This document shows, in pieces, positions 47,078 through 59,158 of a DNA stretch of 64,000 nt. Every line of letters starts with the position of its first letter. Positions within the stretch are counted from its first letter, which is position 1. The translations under genes and the position numbers were made by a program. The notes below the pieces were generated by a model, which had not been told where the DNA came from, did not search any database, and saw only the letters and a program-made list of their open reading frames with translations. This stretch comes from Hypoxylon rubiginosum (Eukaryota; Ascomycota; Sordariomycetes; Xylariales; Hypoxylaceae), in assembly GCA_902806565.1 (NCBI GenBank), contig CADCXA010000037.1, forward strand, positions 124,001-188,000, given 5' to 3'.

Positions 47078-48871
47078 ATGGTAGGCAAAGTCTGGTCAGC
47101 GGTCGAAGAAAAATACTTCTGGCGAACCGCCGTAGAACACTCCGCCAAGCGTAGCGGCATTGCCCGTGCTAGCCCAGAGATACCATGGGATCAGCTTGCT
47201 CTCGATATGAAGCACGCGATGGAGCGGCTGGGACCCTTACGCAGGAAATACACGGGCACTGGACTCTGTAAGCCAACTATTCAACCCTTTTTTTTGTTTC
47301 GAAAATACTAATTTGCTTTGGCGTAGTCGAGCACTATTTCCAGAACATTGAGGGCCAACGTACCTCGCCTAATGCCGCGGTCTATGTCGAGGAGTACAAG
47401 GCCAAGATTCGTATGTTAGCAACCCTCAATACCTACTTTAAGACCTGATCATCCTAACGTTCTGCTTCTAGCGAAGGATACGGGCGCGAGGACGAGGGGA
47501 AAGGCCCGGATGAGGGCCAAGGAAAAGTCCGCGACCCTTCGCACCTCCCGCCAGCGCCTTGCCTTGGAAAGGGAGACCACCCCTCGACGCCCTACCCGTG
47601 GTACATGCTCTCGTTTTTCCGCAGAGAGAACGGCTACTTTGACTCCCAATGGCCTTGCAACTCCTTCGCCAAGTCTTAGCGTCGCTACGCCTGCCCCAGT
47701 TAAGAACGAAGAAGAGCAACCCTCTGCCTCCCAAGCAGTTCGTCGATCCACAAAGGTACCACGCCCTTTACGAGCTCTCATGCCAGCCCCATTATCCGGT
47801 AGAGTTACAAAGTCGTCGACGCAGACGGGTCGCAAATGCAATGTCTCTTCTACTGTATGGGGATACCAGATGGGGAAGCTCCAAGGCCCCGAGCCATTTT
47901 CCCACCCAGTCCCAGCCTCCTCAGCTCCGTACATGGCTGCCCCGACCCAGACCACCGCGTCTTCATTCTCCAATTCATACATGACGACCCCCTATGCACC
48001 AGGCCCTCCAGCCTTGAATTCTTTCCAGCCCCGAGGCGTTACTTCCAATGCCAGCGAATACGTAGCAAGAGGCCTGTATCCTCCCATGAGCGTTCATATG
48101 GACCAACGCGATATGACCATGCAGCCGCCTGCTTATACACCGTACCGATACCCGGCTCATATTCAAGCTAGCGGTAAGCACTCGGCTATGGAGTCATCTT
48201 ATGATCCTCGCCAGCACCCCGATTGGGAATACCAAACGGGTAGATACTCGCTTGATACGAGTAGATACTCGCTTGATCGGCCATCAAACGGCTCGACCTC
48301 CCCTAACACATACTCGGCTGCCTCAATTCTGACCAACTTGACGTCGGCTAGACCTGATACCACCCAGGGCGTTCCTGCGCAAACTGTTGGCGCCGACCCT
48401 TACCGTAGCTACAATTGGGGCCAGCAACCGGCATATGGACCAGCATCTCACGAATCGTACCCGAGAACAGCTACTGCACCTGACTCTTCGCACTTCCAAA
48501 TTTCCCCGCCTAGCCGGGCTGACCGTGGAGACACAGTTGAAGAAGGGTTATTTGTTGAGGAGAACGGAGACGAGGAGAAGGCCGCGGATGCCGTAGAGGA
48601 TCATCGAAGTGTCGGTAGAAAGCACCACGCAGCGGATCAAGAAGTCCTCGAAAGCATTGAGGTTGCGAGTACCGACAACAGCAAGGCCAAAGGTAAGGGG
48701 AAGGCGAAGGCCCACGACTACAGCGGCTGCGAGATGGCCCAGACCCGCGCGACAACCAATGGCAAAATGCGAGCACTCAACGAGTGGGTGGATTATTCTA
48801 GCGAGAGCCTGGATTATGACGACGTTAAGGATATTGATTATATCCCGGGAATGACACTCAGCTACCAGTAG
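47078..48871 (+). CDS. Hypothetical protein with short Myb-like N-terminus and disordered tail
   Basis: Exons: 47078-47267, 47327-47410, 47472-48871; joined 557 residues. The first 90 residues are ordered and look conserved: KVWSAVEEKYFWRTAVEHSA is followed by a helix-rich segment and FEHYFQNIEGQRTSPNAAVY. A W-x(3)-EE-x(2)-W pattern in a Trp-rich helical domain resembles Myb/SANT-type DNA-binding domains, so a chromatin or transcription role is possible. The rest is low-complexity: Pro, Ser, Tyr and Gln-rich with a small tandem repeat (RYSLDTSRYSLD), then an acidic patch and a KAKGKGKAKAH basic run. I do not recognise a named family. Confidence 0.7.
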
Positions 48872-49451
48872 GAGGATCGGGAAACGACAATACTGCCATG
48901 ACTGTATCGTTATGGATTATGGACTCGGTCGAAGGCACGATGGGACAGCGATACTGGCTGTTCAGCGGTTGGGATCCTTCGGCATTGTGGAATTAAGTTG
49001 TTCGATGATTTAGAGGCCTTACAGCAGGCCACCTATGTGTTCTGCGATACCTACCTAGATTAGCTGGATCACCTTTCTTAGCAATAACTCTAGGTAGTTT
49101 GCGTTGCGTTTTCACCAAAAATAACTATTTTCCACATCATTGTCCTACCGGAAAACAGTCGGTTTTATTTCGTGACGTGCTTTCCGCTATTTTCCTATCT
49201 TCCGACCTTCGATTCTTAGAGTGATGTTCGAGACTTAGAAGGCAGTGACGTCGTAATATCCTTATCGATAATATGATCATGGCTGCAGCAGTTATTAATC
49301 TGAAACATTGCACGGGCCTCTGTCTCTCTGTCTCTTCTTTCTCAAAAAGTACCCCCCGGTGCATACCGTCTTGCACCACCCAATTTTCCGATCAAAGGAG
49401 CGAATCTAAGGCCAAAGGTTTATTTTTTATTTTTTTAATAAGCAGGCAAAT
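48872..49451. other. Intergenic region upstream of cutC
   Basis: 580 bases between two + strand genes. It ends with a T-rich stretch (49420-49436) just upstream of the CutC start. No gene seen. Confidence 0.55.
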
Positions 49452-50267
49452 ATGGGCATCGGGCTTGAAATACCAGTTTTTGGGGCCAGTGCTGCATCCA
49501 GGGCGGTCCAACTGGGGGCGTCACGCATCGAACTTAACGCCAAAGGCTCGTATCCGGACGGTGGGCTCACACCATCGCTTGAGGACCTCAAGCAGATAGC
49601 TCTCGTCGACATTCCCACTCGTATCATGATTAGACCTCGAGGTCCTTTGTCCGGATCAAAGGCTCGTGATTTCATTTACTCTGACGAGGAGTTTGAGCAG
49701 ATGGAAGTCGCCATCCGAAGATTTAAAGAGACCGGATTGCTGAATGAAGAGCGTGGCGATGGTTTCGTATTTGGCATTTTGAAAGAGGAACCCCTTCTGG
49801 GCAACGAGAGCAGTACACACTTGAGGAGATGTTGGGTTGATAAGGATAGATGCAACCGCCTCGTTGCAGCAGCACGTCCATTCAAGACCGTCTTTCACCG
49901 GGCCTTTGACGAAATAGTAAGCTGCGATAACGGGGGACAAGATATCAACGAGCGTCATGCTTGGAAGACAGGACTCGATGATCTGGCAGCTTGCGGCTTC
50001 GACGCCATACTTACCTCCGGCGGGCTTGGGAATGCCATCCAGAACGTGGCTTTGCTGGAAGCTATTGTTACGAGAGCGGAACATCTCCACATCGAGATTA
50101 TTGCTGGCGGCGGAGTTAGGAGACATAATGTCAAAGAGATATCCCAGAGTCTCGGATTGAACGAGAGCAAGCTGTCAGCTTTTGTCCATTCGGCATGTCT
50201 CTCCGGTGTTGGATCAGAGCATATTGATGCTGAAGAGGTCGTAGCTATCCTATCGCAGCTGGGTTAA
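49452..50267 (+). CDS. cutC: CutC-family protein
   Basis: A single exon of 271 residues with the CutC TIM-barrel pattern: LEIPVFGASAASRAVQLGAS, RIELNAKGSYPDGGLTPSLE, RIMIRPRGPLSG, FKTVFHRAFDEI, FDAILTSGGLGNA and IEIIAGGGVRRHNV. These are the characteristic strands and loops of the family. CutC was first linked to copper tolerance in bacteria, but its biochemical role is not settled, so the copper label is a family tradition rather than evidence. It is convergent with the PKS gene, only 190 bases away; I see no sign that the two are functionally linked. Confidence 0.92.
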   Translation: MGIGLEIPVFGASAASRAVQLGASRIELNAKGSYPDGGLTPSLEDLKQIALVDIPTRIMIRPRGPLSGSKARDFIYSDEEFEQMEVAIRRFKETGLLNEERGDGFVFGILKEEPLLGNESSTHLRRCWVDKDRCNRLVAAARPFKTVFHRAFDEIVSCDNGGQDINERHAWKTGLDDLAACGFDAILTSGGLGNAIQNVALLEAIVTRAEHLHIEIIAGGGVRRHNVKEISQSLGLNESKLSAFVHSACLSGVGSEHIDAEEVVAILSQLG

Positions 50268-50458
50268 CATCCGCCACTATTGATTTTTTCAGTCCTAAGA
50301 ACAACAATACCCGTAAGTAAAATCGACTGATATTATTATTATCTATTTCATTAAATAAAACAGCCACCAGGTAGGCCAACTCCCAAACTACCAATTCGTT
50401 TCCATCATCATACCACATCGTAATCATCTCCTTCGTCCCATATTCGTTAATCAAAGAC

Positions 50459-53400
50459 TCATGCTTGGGCTACAGGACTCTCCAGGATCGAAGCTGGCAG
50501 AAGCTTGGACTTCGAAGCAATGTGGCCCGCCAAATCCATCATCGGTACGGCCTTCAAAATCTCGGAGACGTGAACCACGCTCTGCAGCTCCTTAAGCGCC
50601 CAAGCCCTGATATCCACCGCAACGAGACTGTCCACCCCGTACGTGTTGATGGGCCGCGCGCTATCGAGGTCCTCGAGCTCCATCATCAAGCTCTTCGCGA
50701 GCTTGGCCATCAGGGCCGAGCAGACGACAGCCCTGGCGTCGTCTATGCTTGCCGCGGCTCCCAATATGCTCGCAAAATCAGCAGCAGCGTTACTCTTTCC
50801 GCTCGGTTGCGAGCCGGCGGCGTTCTGTGCCTGCGTGTCGTACACCCTCAAGGGCCCGAACCGAGCGTCCGAGAACCAATAGGGGTCATCGTCACCATTC
50901 GCCTTGACCAGGCCACCGCTAGCGAGGCCAAGGACCGGCTGGGGTCCAACCTGGCCTGCCATCGCAGCTTCTACCACTGTGAGGAATTGTCGCGCTGTTA
51001 GCTGAGGCGCACCGGCGCGGACGATCTCCGGCACCTTCCCTTGCTCGGACACGAATCCTATTTCGCCCATCCAGCCAAGGTTTATACTCGTTGCCTTCAG
51101 ACCTTGCGCCCGGCGGTAATGTACGACGGCGTCTTGGTAAGTGTTGCCTTTCGACAATTAGCGTCAAGAGAATGCCTGCGCCAAAACGTGGGAGACTTAC
51201 CAGTGTTGTAATTGCTTTGCGCAAAGGAACCAATTTGTCCTGCTGCCGAGGACATCGTTATGAAGAAGTCGAGATCCTTGGGCAACATATTGTGCATGTT
51301 CCACGTCACCTTGTATTTTGGCGTCAGAGCTGCCCACCAGGCCTCGAAGCCCATCGTTTCGAACATCGAGTCCTTCAATATTTTCGTCAGCACGCTCTCT
51401 ACCCAGGACAACATGACACTGAATAAAAAAATTACCTGAACGTTCATCGCCATTATGATTGCTCCACGTATTGGTGGGAAACCCTCTTCCGCAATCTCCT
51501 TGAGGACGGTCTGGCATTGTTCTATGTCGCTAATGTCCGCTGCAAATGCTTTGGCCTTCACGCCGAGCTGGGAGAGCTCTTCGAGAACCTGTTGAGCTCG
51601 GGGATCTTTGGCGCCGGATCGGGATGTAGCGACCAAATAACGCGCGCCTTTGGAGGCCAACCACTTCAAGAGTGATCGGCCGAGACCACCCATTCCGCCT
51701 GGGACAATGTATGTGGCATCAGGGCGCAACTGGACCTCGACTGGTTTGGCTGAAGTAGTCTGTACTTTGGTCAGCATCTGTATTTGAATATCAGGGATAT
51801 TTGAGCGAACGCACCAGTACTTTATCGTCGTCGACGGCCTGGAGGACGACTTTCCCTCCGTGTTTCCTGGCCTGCAGCATTCGGAACGCATCTGATATCT
51901 CCGAGAACTTGACGATATGTAACGGCTTCACGAGCTTGATAATTCCCTCCTTATAGTACCGGAAAACGTCGGCCATCAACCTGCTGAATATTGGCCGGTT
52001 CGTCCGGTACATCGTCAAGATGTTCACACCTGCGAAAATAGCGTTGTTTGCGAACGGAACCATGTCAAGCCCTGTGTTACTTCCTACAACCCTACGTTAG
52101 CATGGAGATGGGACTGGTACTCAAAGGATTTGTGACTTACTTATATCTTTCATGCCGAGTTCGATAAATCGACCGAAAGGCGCGACGCAATGCCAAGTTT
52201 GCCTCAGTAGCTCACCCGTTAGCGAGTTGAGAACTACCTGCACGCCCAGACCGTTCGTTATCCGCTTAACGCCCTGCACAAATCCAATATTTCTGTTGCT
52301 AAAGATATGGTCCTCAGGAATGTTGTACTGCTCAACTAGGAATCTTTTCTCTGCCTCTGAAGAGACAGTAGCGAGTATCTCGCCGCCGACATGCTGGGCC
52401 GCATTTATAGCGGCTTGGCCTAGACAATCAGACGCCGAATGGATCAGTATAGTCTCCCCGGCCTGGAGTCTCGCAACATTGAAAATGCTGTAGACTGCTG
52501 TTCCGTAGGAAATCATCATGGTAGCACCCTCTTCGAACGACATTGTATTCGGTAACCTTTGGAACATGTCTTGCGTGTTGCGGATAAAAGTCTTGTACCA
52601 GCCCTGTGTGCAGGTCATCACACGATCACCAACGCTGAATTCAGTAACGTTTTTGCCTAGTCTCGTTACGACACCGCTGCATTCGACACCGAGGTTAGGA
52701 TCCCAAAGTTGACCTAGCACAACGGCCATATCGTACGGGTCCAGTCCAACAGCCTTAACCTCGATCTCCACTTCCACGTCGCCTAGAGGTTTCGAGTAGT
52801 CGTCATCGTCGCTGAAGTAGAAGCTGTCTAGTTCGCCCGTAGCCTTCAGGTCGAGCTTTAGCGGACGACCGGGTTGCTTGAGGGGCTGTAGCGTCAGCTG
52901 ATCCTCCCGCGATTCATCGGGGGTCAAGAGTCTGCTGAGGCCTTCGTCAGGAGAGATTCGTAGGACATGAAGAGCACCCTTCCTTTCAGCGAACTCGTGG
53001 TCAGTATTATGTGCCTCTCCTTGGAGACGAAGAACTTTGAGAATTGCCTCGGTCACGTCTGCTTGTTCACAAGGGACATCAGGATCGAGGTCCAAAGTAG
53101 CAAACCTGACTTCCGGAGCTTCGCCACGAATAGTTCGCGCGAATCCAGCAACCATATTGAGCTCCGGCGCCCGGGTATCTAGGGAGATACCGCCCTGTGT
53201 CAGCCATAGGGTGCCTTCGGAATGGAGAACCATGTGCTTGAGGGCGTCATATTCCTCGGCCTCGATCGAGCTAAGCAACGGCTTTTCGACCTCGAAGACG
53301 GCAATGCAGCGTGACGCGCTCAAGTCCGACTTTACAAGGTCGGTTAGAGATTTCTGCTCAACGACGGCTCCATCCGCAGCTAGTCGACATAAGAGCTGCT

Positions 53401-56400
53401 CGACCATTGCCTTCGTCCGACGGTTTCCTGCCGGTGACGTGACAATTACTACCTTGCTTGGCAGATCATTCTTAGATTCGTAAGGGACACTCGAAGACAT
53501 TATAGAAGAGGAATGGCCGGCATCCTCGCGGTCGCGGAAGCACCAGTCGACACCCGAAAATCCTTGTGCGCGGAGACGGGTGTCCCATTCCTCCTCGGAT
53601 AGCTCTGGGCCCCATTGCCTGCCATCATCATCGCCTAAATATTATCAGTCTATGACTTCTTTGGAAAGTTCGTTACGGAAACAGCTCACCTAACCACCAA
53701 CCAGACAGGACTCCGAACACCACCGAGCGTCTTGCGATCTTATTCGTCAATTCCGTGACAATAAGATGGCCTCCCCTAGAAATTTTGTTAGCGTATATCT
53801 TACCAGCAAAAGTATGGTATAGTCAACGTACGGCTTCAGTAGCTTCCTACAATTCGCCAAAGTCGTGCCAATGGATGAAGTCGCATGGAGAACCTGAAAG
53901 GCGACGACGAGATCGTACGATCCTGCCTCGAGTCCCTGCTGCGAGGGATCCTTCTCGATATCCAAGACCTTAAACTCCAGCATCGAACCCCACTCTTTGA
54001 ACTCCTCGCTAGCTGTCTCGAAAAAGACGCCACTTATGTCAGTGTACGTGTACTTCTGCAGGCGGCCCGAGACATTCGGCCCGAGGCTAGATAGGATTCG
54101 GCTCGTGGCGCTTCCAGTGCCGGCACCAACTTCAAGAATACGCAGAGGTTTCTTATGTGATAGGCGCTTGATGTATTCGCATTGGATTGCGGGCGTACGC
54201 TCATCGGAAAGACCATACCGGTACATATTATTTAGCAAGTTATCTCGGCTCATCACCTCCCAGGCTTCCACATCGCCCAGGAGCATGCTTGACATGTTGT
54301 CGTTAATGCGGCACATCATCTCTCCCTCCAAGCTTGCCTTCGCGATGCGCGCCAACACATCGTCCTCAGTAGCTTCGCTTGCCGATGTCCATTCGGGGCT
54401 TTGACACGGCAGCTTTCCAGCCTCACCGAGCTCGCACTGCCGCTTCATGTAGTTGTAGTAGACGCGGTAATGCGGCGCCATCTGCTCGGCGTCCTCTGCG
54501 CTGAAGCGCCGCGTGGCTCGCTTGCACACGATGTACGCGGCCCACTCGAGATCGTGCACCACCGAGTACTCGGCCTGCGGGGCCTCAGCACAGGTTTCCC
54601 TGAGCAGTTCCTTCGCCGCATCGGGCGAGTTCTCCACATCCACACCCCATGTCGGGTAGGCGCCTAATTTGCGCAGGGCCTTGGTTCGGGTCTCTGGGTC
54701 CTCCTGGGTCTGTTGCTGCGCGTCTGCGGCGAAGTCGGTCGACTTCAGGCCCTCGAAGATGATCAGTGGCTCCTCCCACTTCTCGTCGGAAATGACGACC
54801 GTGCCGTTGGTCCCGTCGAAGCGCCTCTCCCTGATGTCCGCGTACCCGCGGAGACGAGTACCCTCTTGCGCGGGCAGCTTCGTCGAGATCTGGATCCGCT
54901 CTATGTACTTGGCGACGGTGGGCTTGGCCACCCCGTCGCAGGCCATCAGCATTTGGAACGCCCCGTCGAGCACCGCGGGGTGGATGATGTGTCGGGACTC
55001 GACGTTCTCGGGCATTACCGACTTTGTGTCTGGTATCTGGAGTGTGCTGCAGATGACGGTACCCCCGACCCGCGAGTCTACTAGTGGCTGATATGTCGAT
55101 CCCCATTTCATTCCTAGCTTGGAGAACTGTTATATGACGCTGTTAGTAAATAGTTGGGAACACAAGGCGGAGTCAGTCCGGTTTTCGTACCTTCTCATAG
55201 AATTGAGTTGTGCTGCGATCTTCTAGTTGCAGACTAGTAACACGCGAATATTCCGCACGGTAAGTTTCCGCTGCTGCGGCCTCTTCGTTGGTGAATCCCT
55301 TGGAGTGTTCTTCCTCCGCAGCATACTTCAGTTTGACGAGACCTGTGCTGTGTTGCGTCCATTCACCTTGGCGATTGCGGCTCGACAGGGTGAATTCTTT
55401 CCAGTAGGTCGTTAGGGATCTAGATGCCAATCGCCAAGGCCGCAATTGTAGCTTAGTCTCGACCGGGCTGTCTTCGGTCTCACTTAATATAAGAGGAGGA
55501 CCTGGGAAGACATCTCGCAGCTGGATCGCGTCAATGGTTTTAGAGGGTTCCGAGGTCTGGCGCATAGCTTCGATTACCATTGCCAATACGCCGGAGAACG
55601 AGAGAACAGGCTTGTCGTGAACCAGATAATGCCGAAGCCAAGGGACTTCCGAGAGACGGAGATAATTCCGCCAGCTAGGCTCGCCATCATTCGAGAACTC
55701 GTCTCGCGCCCCTAAAAGATCGTGCTTGGGTAGCTTGCGATTACGGTAAGCCGCCGAGAGGGCCGTTTCGTACCAGTACCTCGAGTTGTGGTTCCACGCG
55801 AACGGTGGCAAGTCCACCAGGTGCGTGGGGAGCCCCTCTGCGGGATCGAGGAGGTTAACCTTGGTAACATCCACCGAAAATCCCTTTTGGTACAGGACAC
55901 CGGCGGCGGTGAGCGCGGTGTGGATCGCATCCTGTTTCCGCGTCAAAAGGCTCAGCGCGTTGATCTCCTGGCGCTTGGCCTGCTGGGCTTGCAGGATCTG
56001 CTTGATTGGGCCTTGCAAGGCGCCGTGAGGCCCAACCTCTACCATCGCGATCGTCTTATTTAGGAGTTCCGGCGCGCTCAAAATCGCGTTCATGGCGTGA
56101 TTAAATTTGACTGGGCAGACCATGTTGTCTACCCAGTACTGCGGTGACCTCAGAGCTTCGTCGCTGATCTCTTCCCCTGTGACCGACGAGAACATTCGAG
56201 TCCCGCTCTCTGTACTAGAGTCTGCCTGGATACCCTCGAGGGATTCGAGGTACGGCTGCGCGAGCTCCTGCATGAAGGAGCTGTGGTATGCTGTCTTGAC
56301 AAGCAACTTTCTACACCAGGCTTGGCCGCCGATCGATTCTTGAAGCTCGTCGATGGCGTCCACGCTACCGGATACCGTGACACTAGCAGGGCTGTTGACA

Positions 56401-59158
56401 CAAGCAACTACAGGTTTCGGATCTGTAGTAGCTTTGTCGATATAGGTTTGGGCGTCCTGCTCGCTCAGTGCGACGGCAAGCATGGCTCCTACCGTAGACA
56501 AACCAGCTGAAAGTCGACCCCTATGGTAGGCAATTTTCCATGCAGATTGACGCGAAATAGCTCCTTTAGCATAGGCAGCGCCTATCTCGCCGCTGGAGTG
56601 GCCGACCGTGATAGAGGGGAGTATTCCCCACTCCCGGAGAAGATCGACCAAAGCAACCTGGACAGCGGTGCATGCCGGTTGACTGATCTGAGGCTCGTTG
56701 ACGCGCGACTCGGATTCCGAAGCTTCGAGCTCCTCCAGCAAGTCCCATTCGCATCCAAGCGACTTGAGGTAAGCTGTCGCCTCAATTAGACTGTTGTTGT
56801 ATGTACGATAAGCGCGAAGTTCGCGGCCCATCCCGAACCATTGTGCGCCCTGGCCCGTAAACACAAACAGCGCCGATAAGTCCTGAGCCGGCCGCATCGG
56901 CTTGTTCGGGGTGCCTAGGGCTTTGACGGCTTCGTCTATAGTAGACGCCACGGCGAAGGACGACCACGAGAGCTTGCTGCGCCGGCTGGATAAGGTATAT
57001 GCCAGCCGTCTGAGAAGCGTTGGTTCTTGCATCGGTGAGATATTTCGATCTTTCAGATACGACTGGAGGCTGGTCGCCATCCTGCTAATACCGCTCTGCT
57101 CGTGCGACGACCATACGAGTAGCTGAGGAGCGACCGGACTCTCTCCAAGTTCTGTAACATCTGACATTGAAGATGCCCCGCCACGCTCGCTGGCGTTTTC
57201 CGAGTTCAACCCACTTACATCTGAACTGGTAAAGGAGCTGTCAGTCGGCGAGACGAGGTCGGTCGGTATGTGGTGCTCAATCCTGCGGCCCGGCACGTCC
57301 GTCGCCGTGTTGTGCCTCCCGACGAGGCCGCGGTCGTGGAGATAATGGTAGGCGTCGTCCAGGATACAGTGGGCGTTGGTCCCGCCGTATCCAAACGAGT
57401 TGATGCTGGCCCTTCGCAAGCCATCCGTAGGCCACGGAAGTATCTCGGTAGGGACCTTCAAGAAAAATACCATTAGATCTGACTGCATCGACCAAAGTAC
57501 AAGTTGAATCGATCGCATGAGCTTACCGCGAGTCCCCACTTCTCCAAGTCCAGTTTGGGATTTACTTTTTCAAACCAGATATTGGGAGGAATCTGGCCCT
57601 TCTCGAGGGCGTAGACGGCTTTCACGAGCCCGGCTATGCCAGCGCCGGCCTCCAAGTGACCGATGTTCGTCTTCACAGACCCTATGTATAATGGGTTATC
57701 GGCGCTTCGTGCTTTCCCGAATACGGCGCCAATGGCTGACGCTTCTAATGGATCTCCGGCAGGTGTACCTAGAAAGATGTTTACGGTCAGGGGATGATGA
57801 TCTTTGAATTTTAAAATTTAACAACTGTCATCTTCGTACCTGGTCCGTGAGCCTCAAAGAAACCGGTATTGTCAGGACTTAGTCCGGCATTCGTATAGGC
57901 GGCTCTGATTAAAGCTTCTTGCGCTTCCGATGAAGGCAGATTAATTCCTTTGCAGCCGTTAGGTTTTGTATTGTGAATAAGGGGGGGAGGGGGTGGTAGA
58001 TTTATTTACCTGGAGTTCGTCCGTCTTGTGTTACCGAAGTACCCCTAATCACCGCTCGAATTACGTCACGGTCTCTCAAGGCATCAGCTAGAGATTTCAC
58101 AACTATTACGGAGACTCCTTCGCCTCGGGAACTAAATGATCATCATGTTAATTATTCAAAATCTCAATAAATGTATAAGATTACAAAGAACAATAAAAAA
58201 TTGTTAGGACACGTACTAGCCATTTGCTCTATGATCAAATGCCATAGACTTCCCGTCAGGACTCAGAAAACTCAGAGTGCTTAAGTGATTTGATGTGTGT
58301 GGCATTAGTATTAAATTTGTAGCACCGACAAGAGCCTATAATATCACGTAGGTAGGATTAGAGCTGCCGTATCTAAAGATTTTATGGGAATAATTGGCAC
58401 CTACCGCCTTGGTTTCGCCAGTTCGAATGCTTTGGCAAGCTAAATGTAAAGCAACGAGAGACGAAGAGCATGCTGTATCCAGACTGATGCTCGGGCCCTT
58501 GATATCAAAGTACCAGGATATTCTATTGGCAATCATAGCGGTACCCATACTACCATTTGCCTCATATCGACTATGATATCGTCAGCGAAGTTATACGATA
58601 TAGTGGATATAAAACTTACGGATAGTCATCTGGATCTATGGCTCGAAGTGCCGCGTAGTCTCGTACACAACAGGCCATATAACAACCCATTGCCGACCCC
58701 GAGACATCTTCGATTCTGATTCCAGCTGTAACGTGTTGTTAGTATGTAGTTTCTCATGAGGCAGCTCCGACGGAGAAGAGAAACACACCCGATTCGAGAG
58801 CTTCGTAGGCTAGTTCAAGGGTCATCCTTTGCTGGGGGTCCATAGCATGCGCCTCCTGCGCCGTTATCTTAAAGAAAGGGGCATCGAAAGCTGCGACGTC
58901 GTCTTGTAGGAAATGCCCGCCCCGAGCGCTCGTGGTCCCCTGATGTTCTGGGCTAGGGTGGTAGAATGCATCTATGTTGTATCGATTCTTCGGTACGTCG
59001 GTTCTGGCGCTCCTCTTCTCTGTTATCATATCCCAAAGCTTCTCTGGAGTCGTGGCGTCTCCCGGAAATCTACCTGAGATGCCTACGATGGCTATAGGCA
59101 TCGAGGCCTCTTGGCCGAGGACTGGAGCCATATCTCCTTCCTGACTATAAGACATCAT
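50459..59158 (-). CDS. Highly reducing type I polyketide synthase (KS-AT-DH-MT-ER-KR-ACP)
   Basis: Fifteen exons on the - strand: 59158-58789, 58725-58620, 58570-58405, 58335-58217, 58131-58010, 57947-57840, 57768-57527, 57455-55191, 55126-53832, 53775-53690, 53634-52141, 52083-51815, 51759-51436, 51372-51201, 51147-50459. They join in phase to 2,608 residues. [19 protein letters not shown] with Cys about 193, then [12 protein letters not shown] and [28 protein letters not shown] and [15 protein letters not shown] with Ser about 698. [20 protein letters not shown], lacking the canonical HxxxGxxxxP, and an intact [10 protein letters not shown]. Methyltransferase: [51 protein letters not shown] and Tyr in [24 protein letters not shown] with its phosphopantetheine Ser at 50627-50629. 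No release domain follows. Product unknown; DH and ER may be inactive. Confidence 0.92.
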
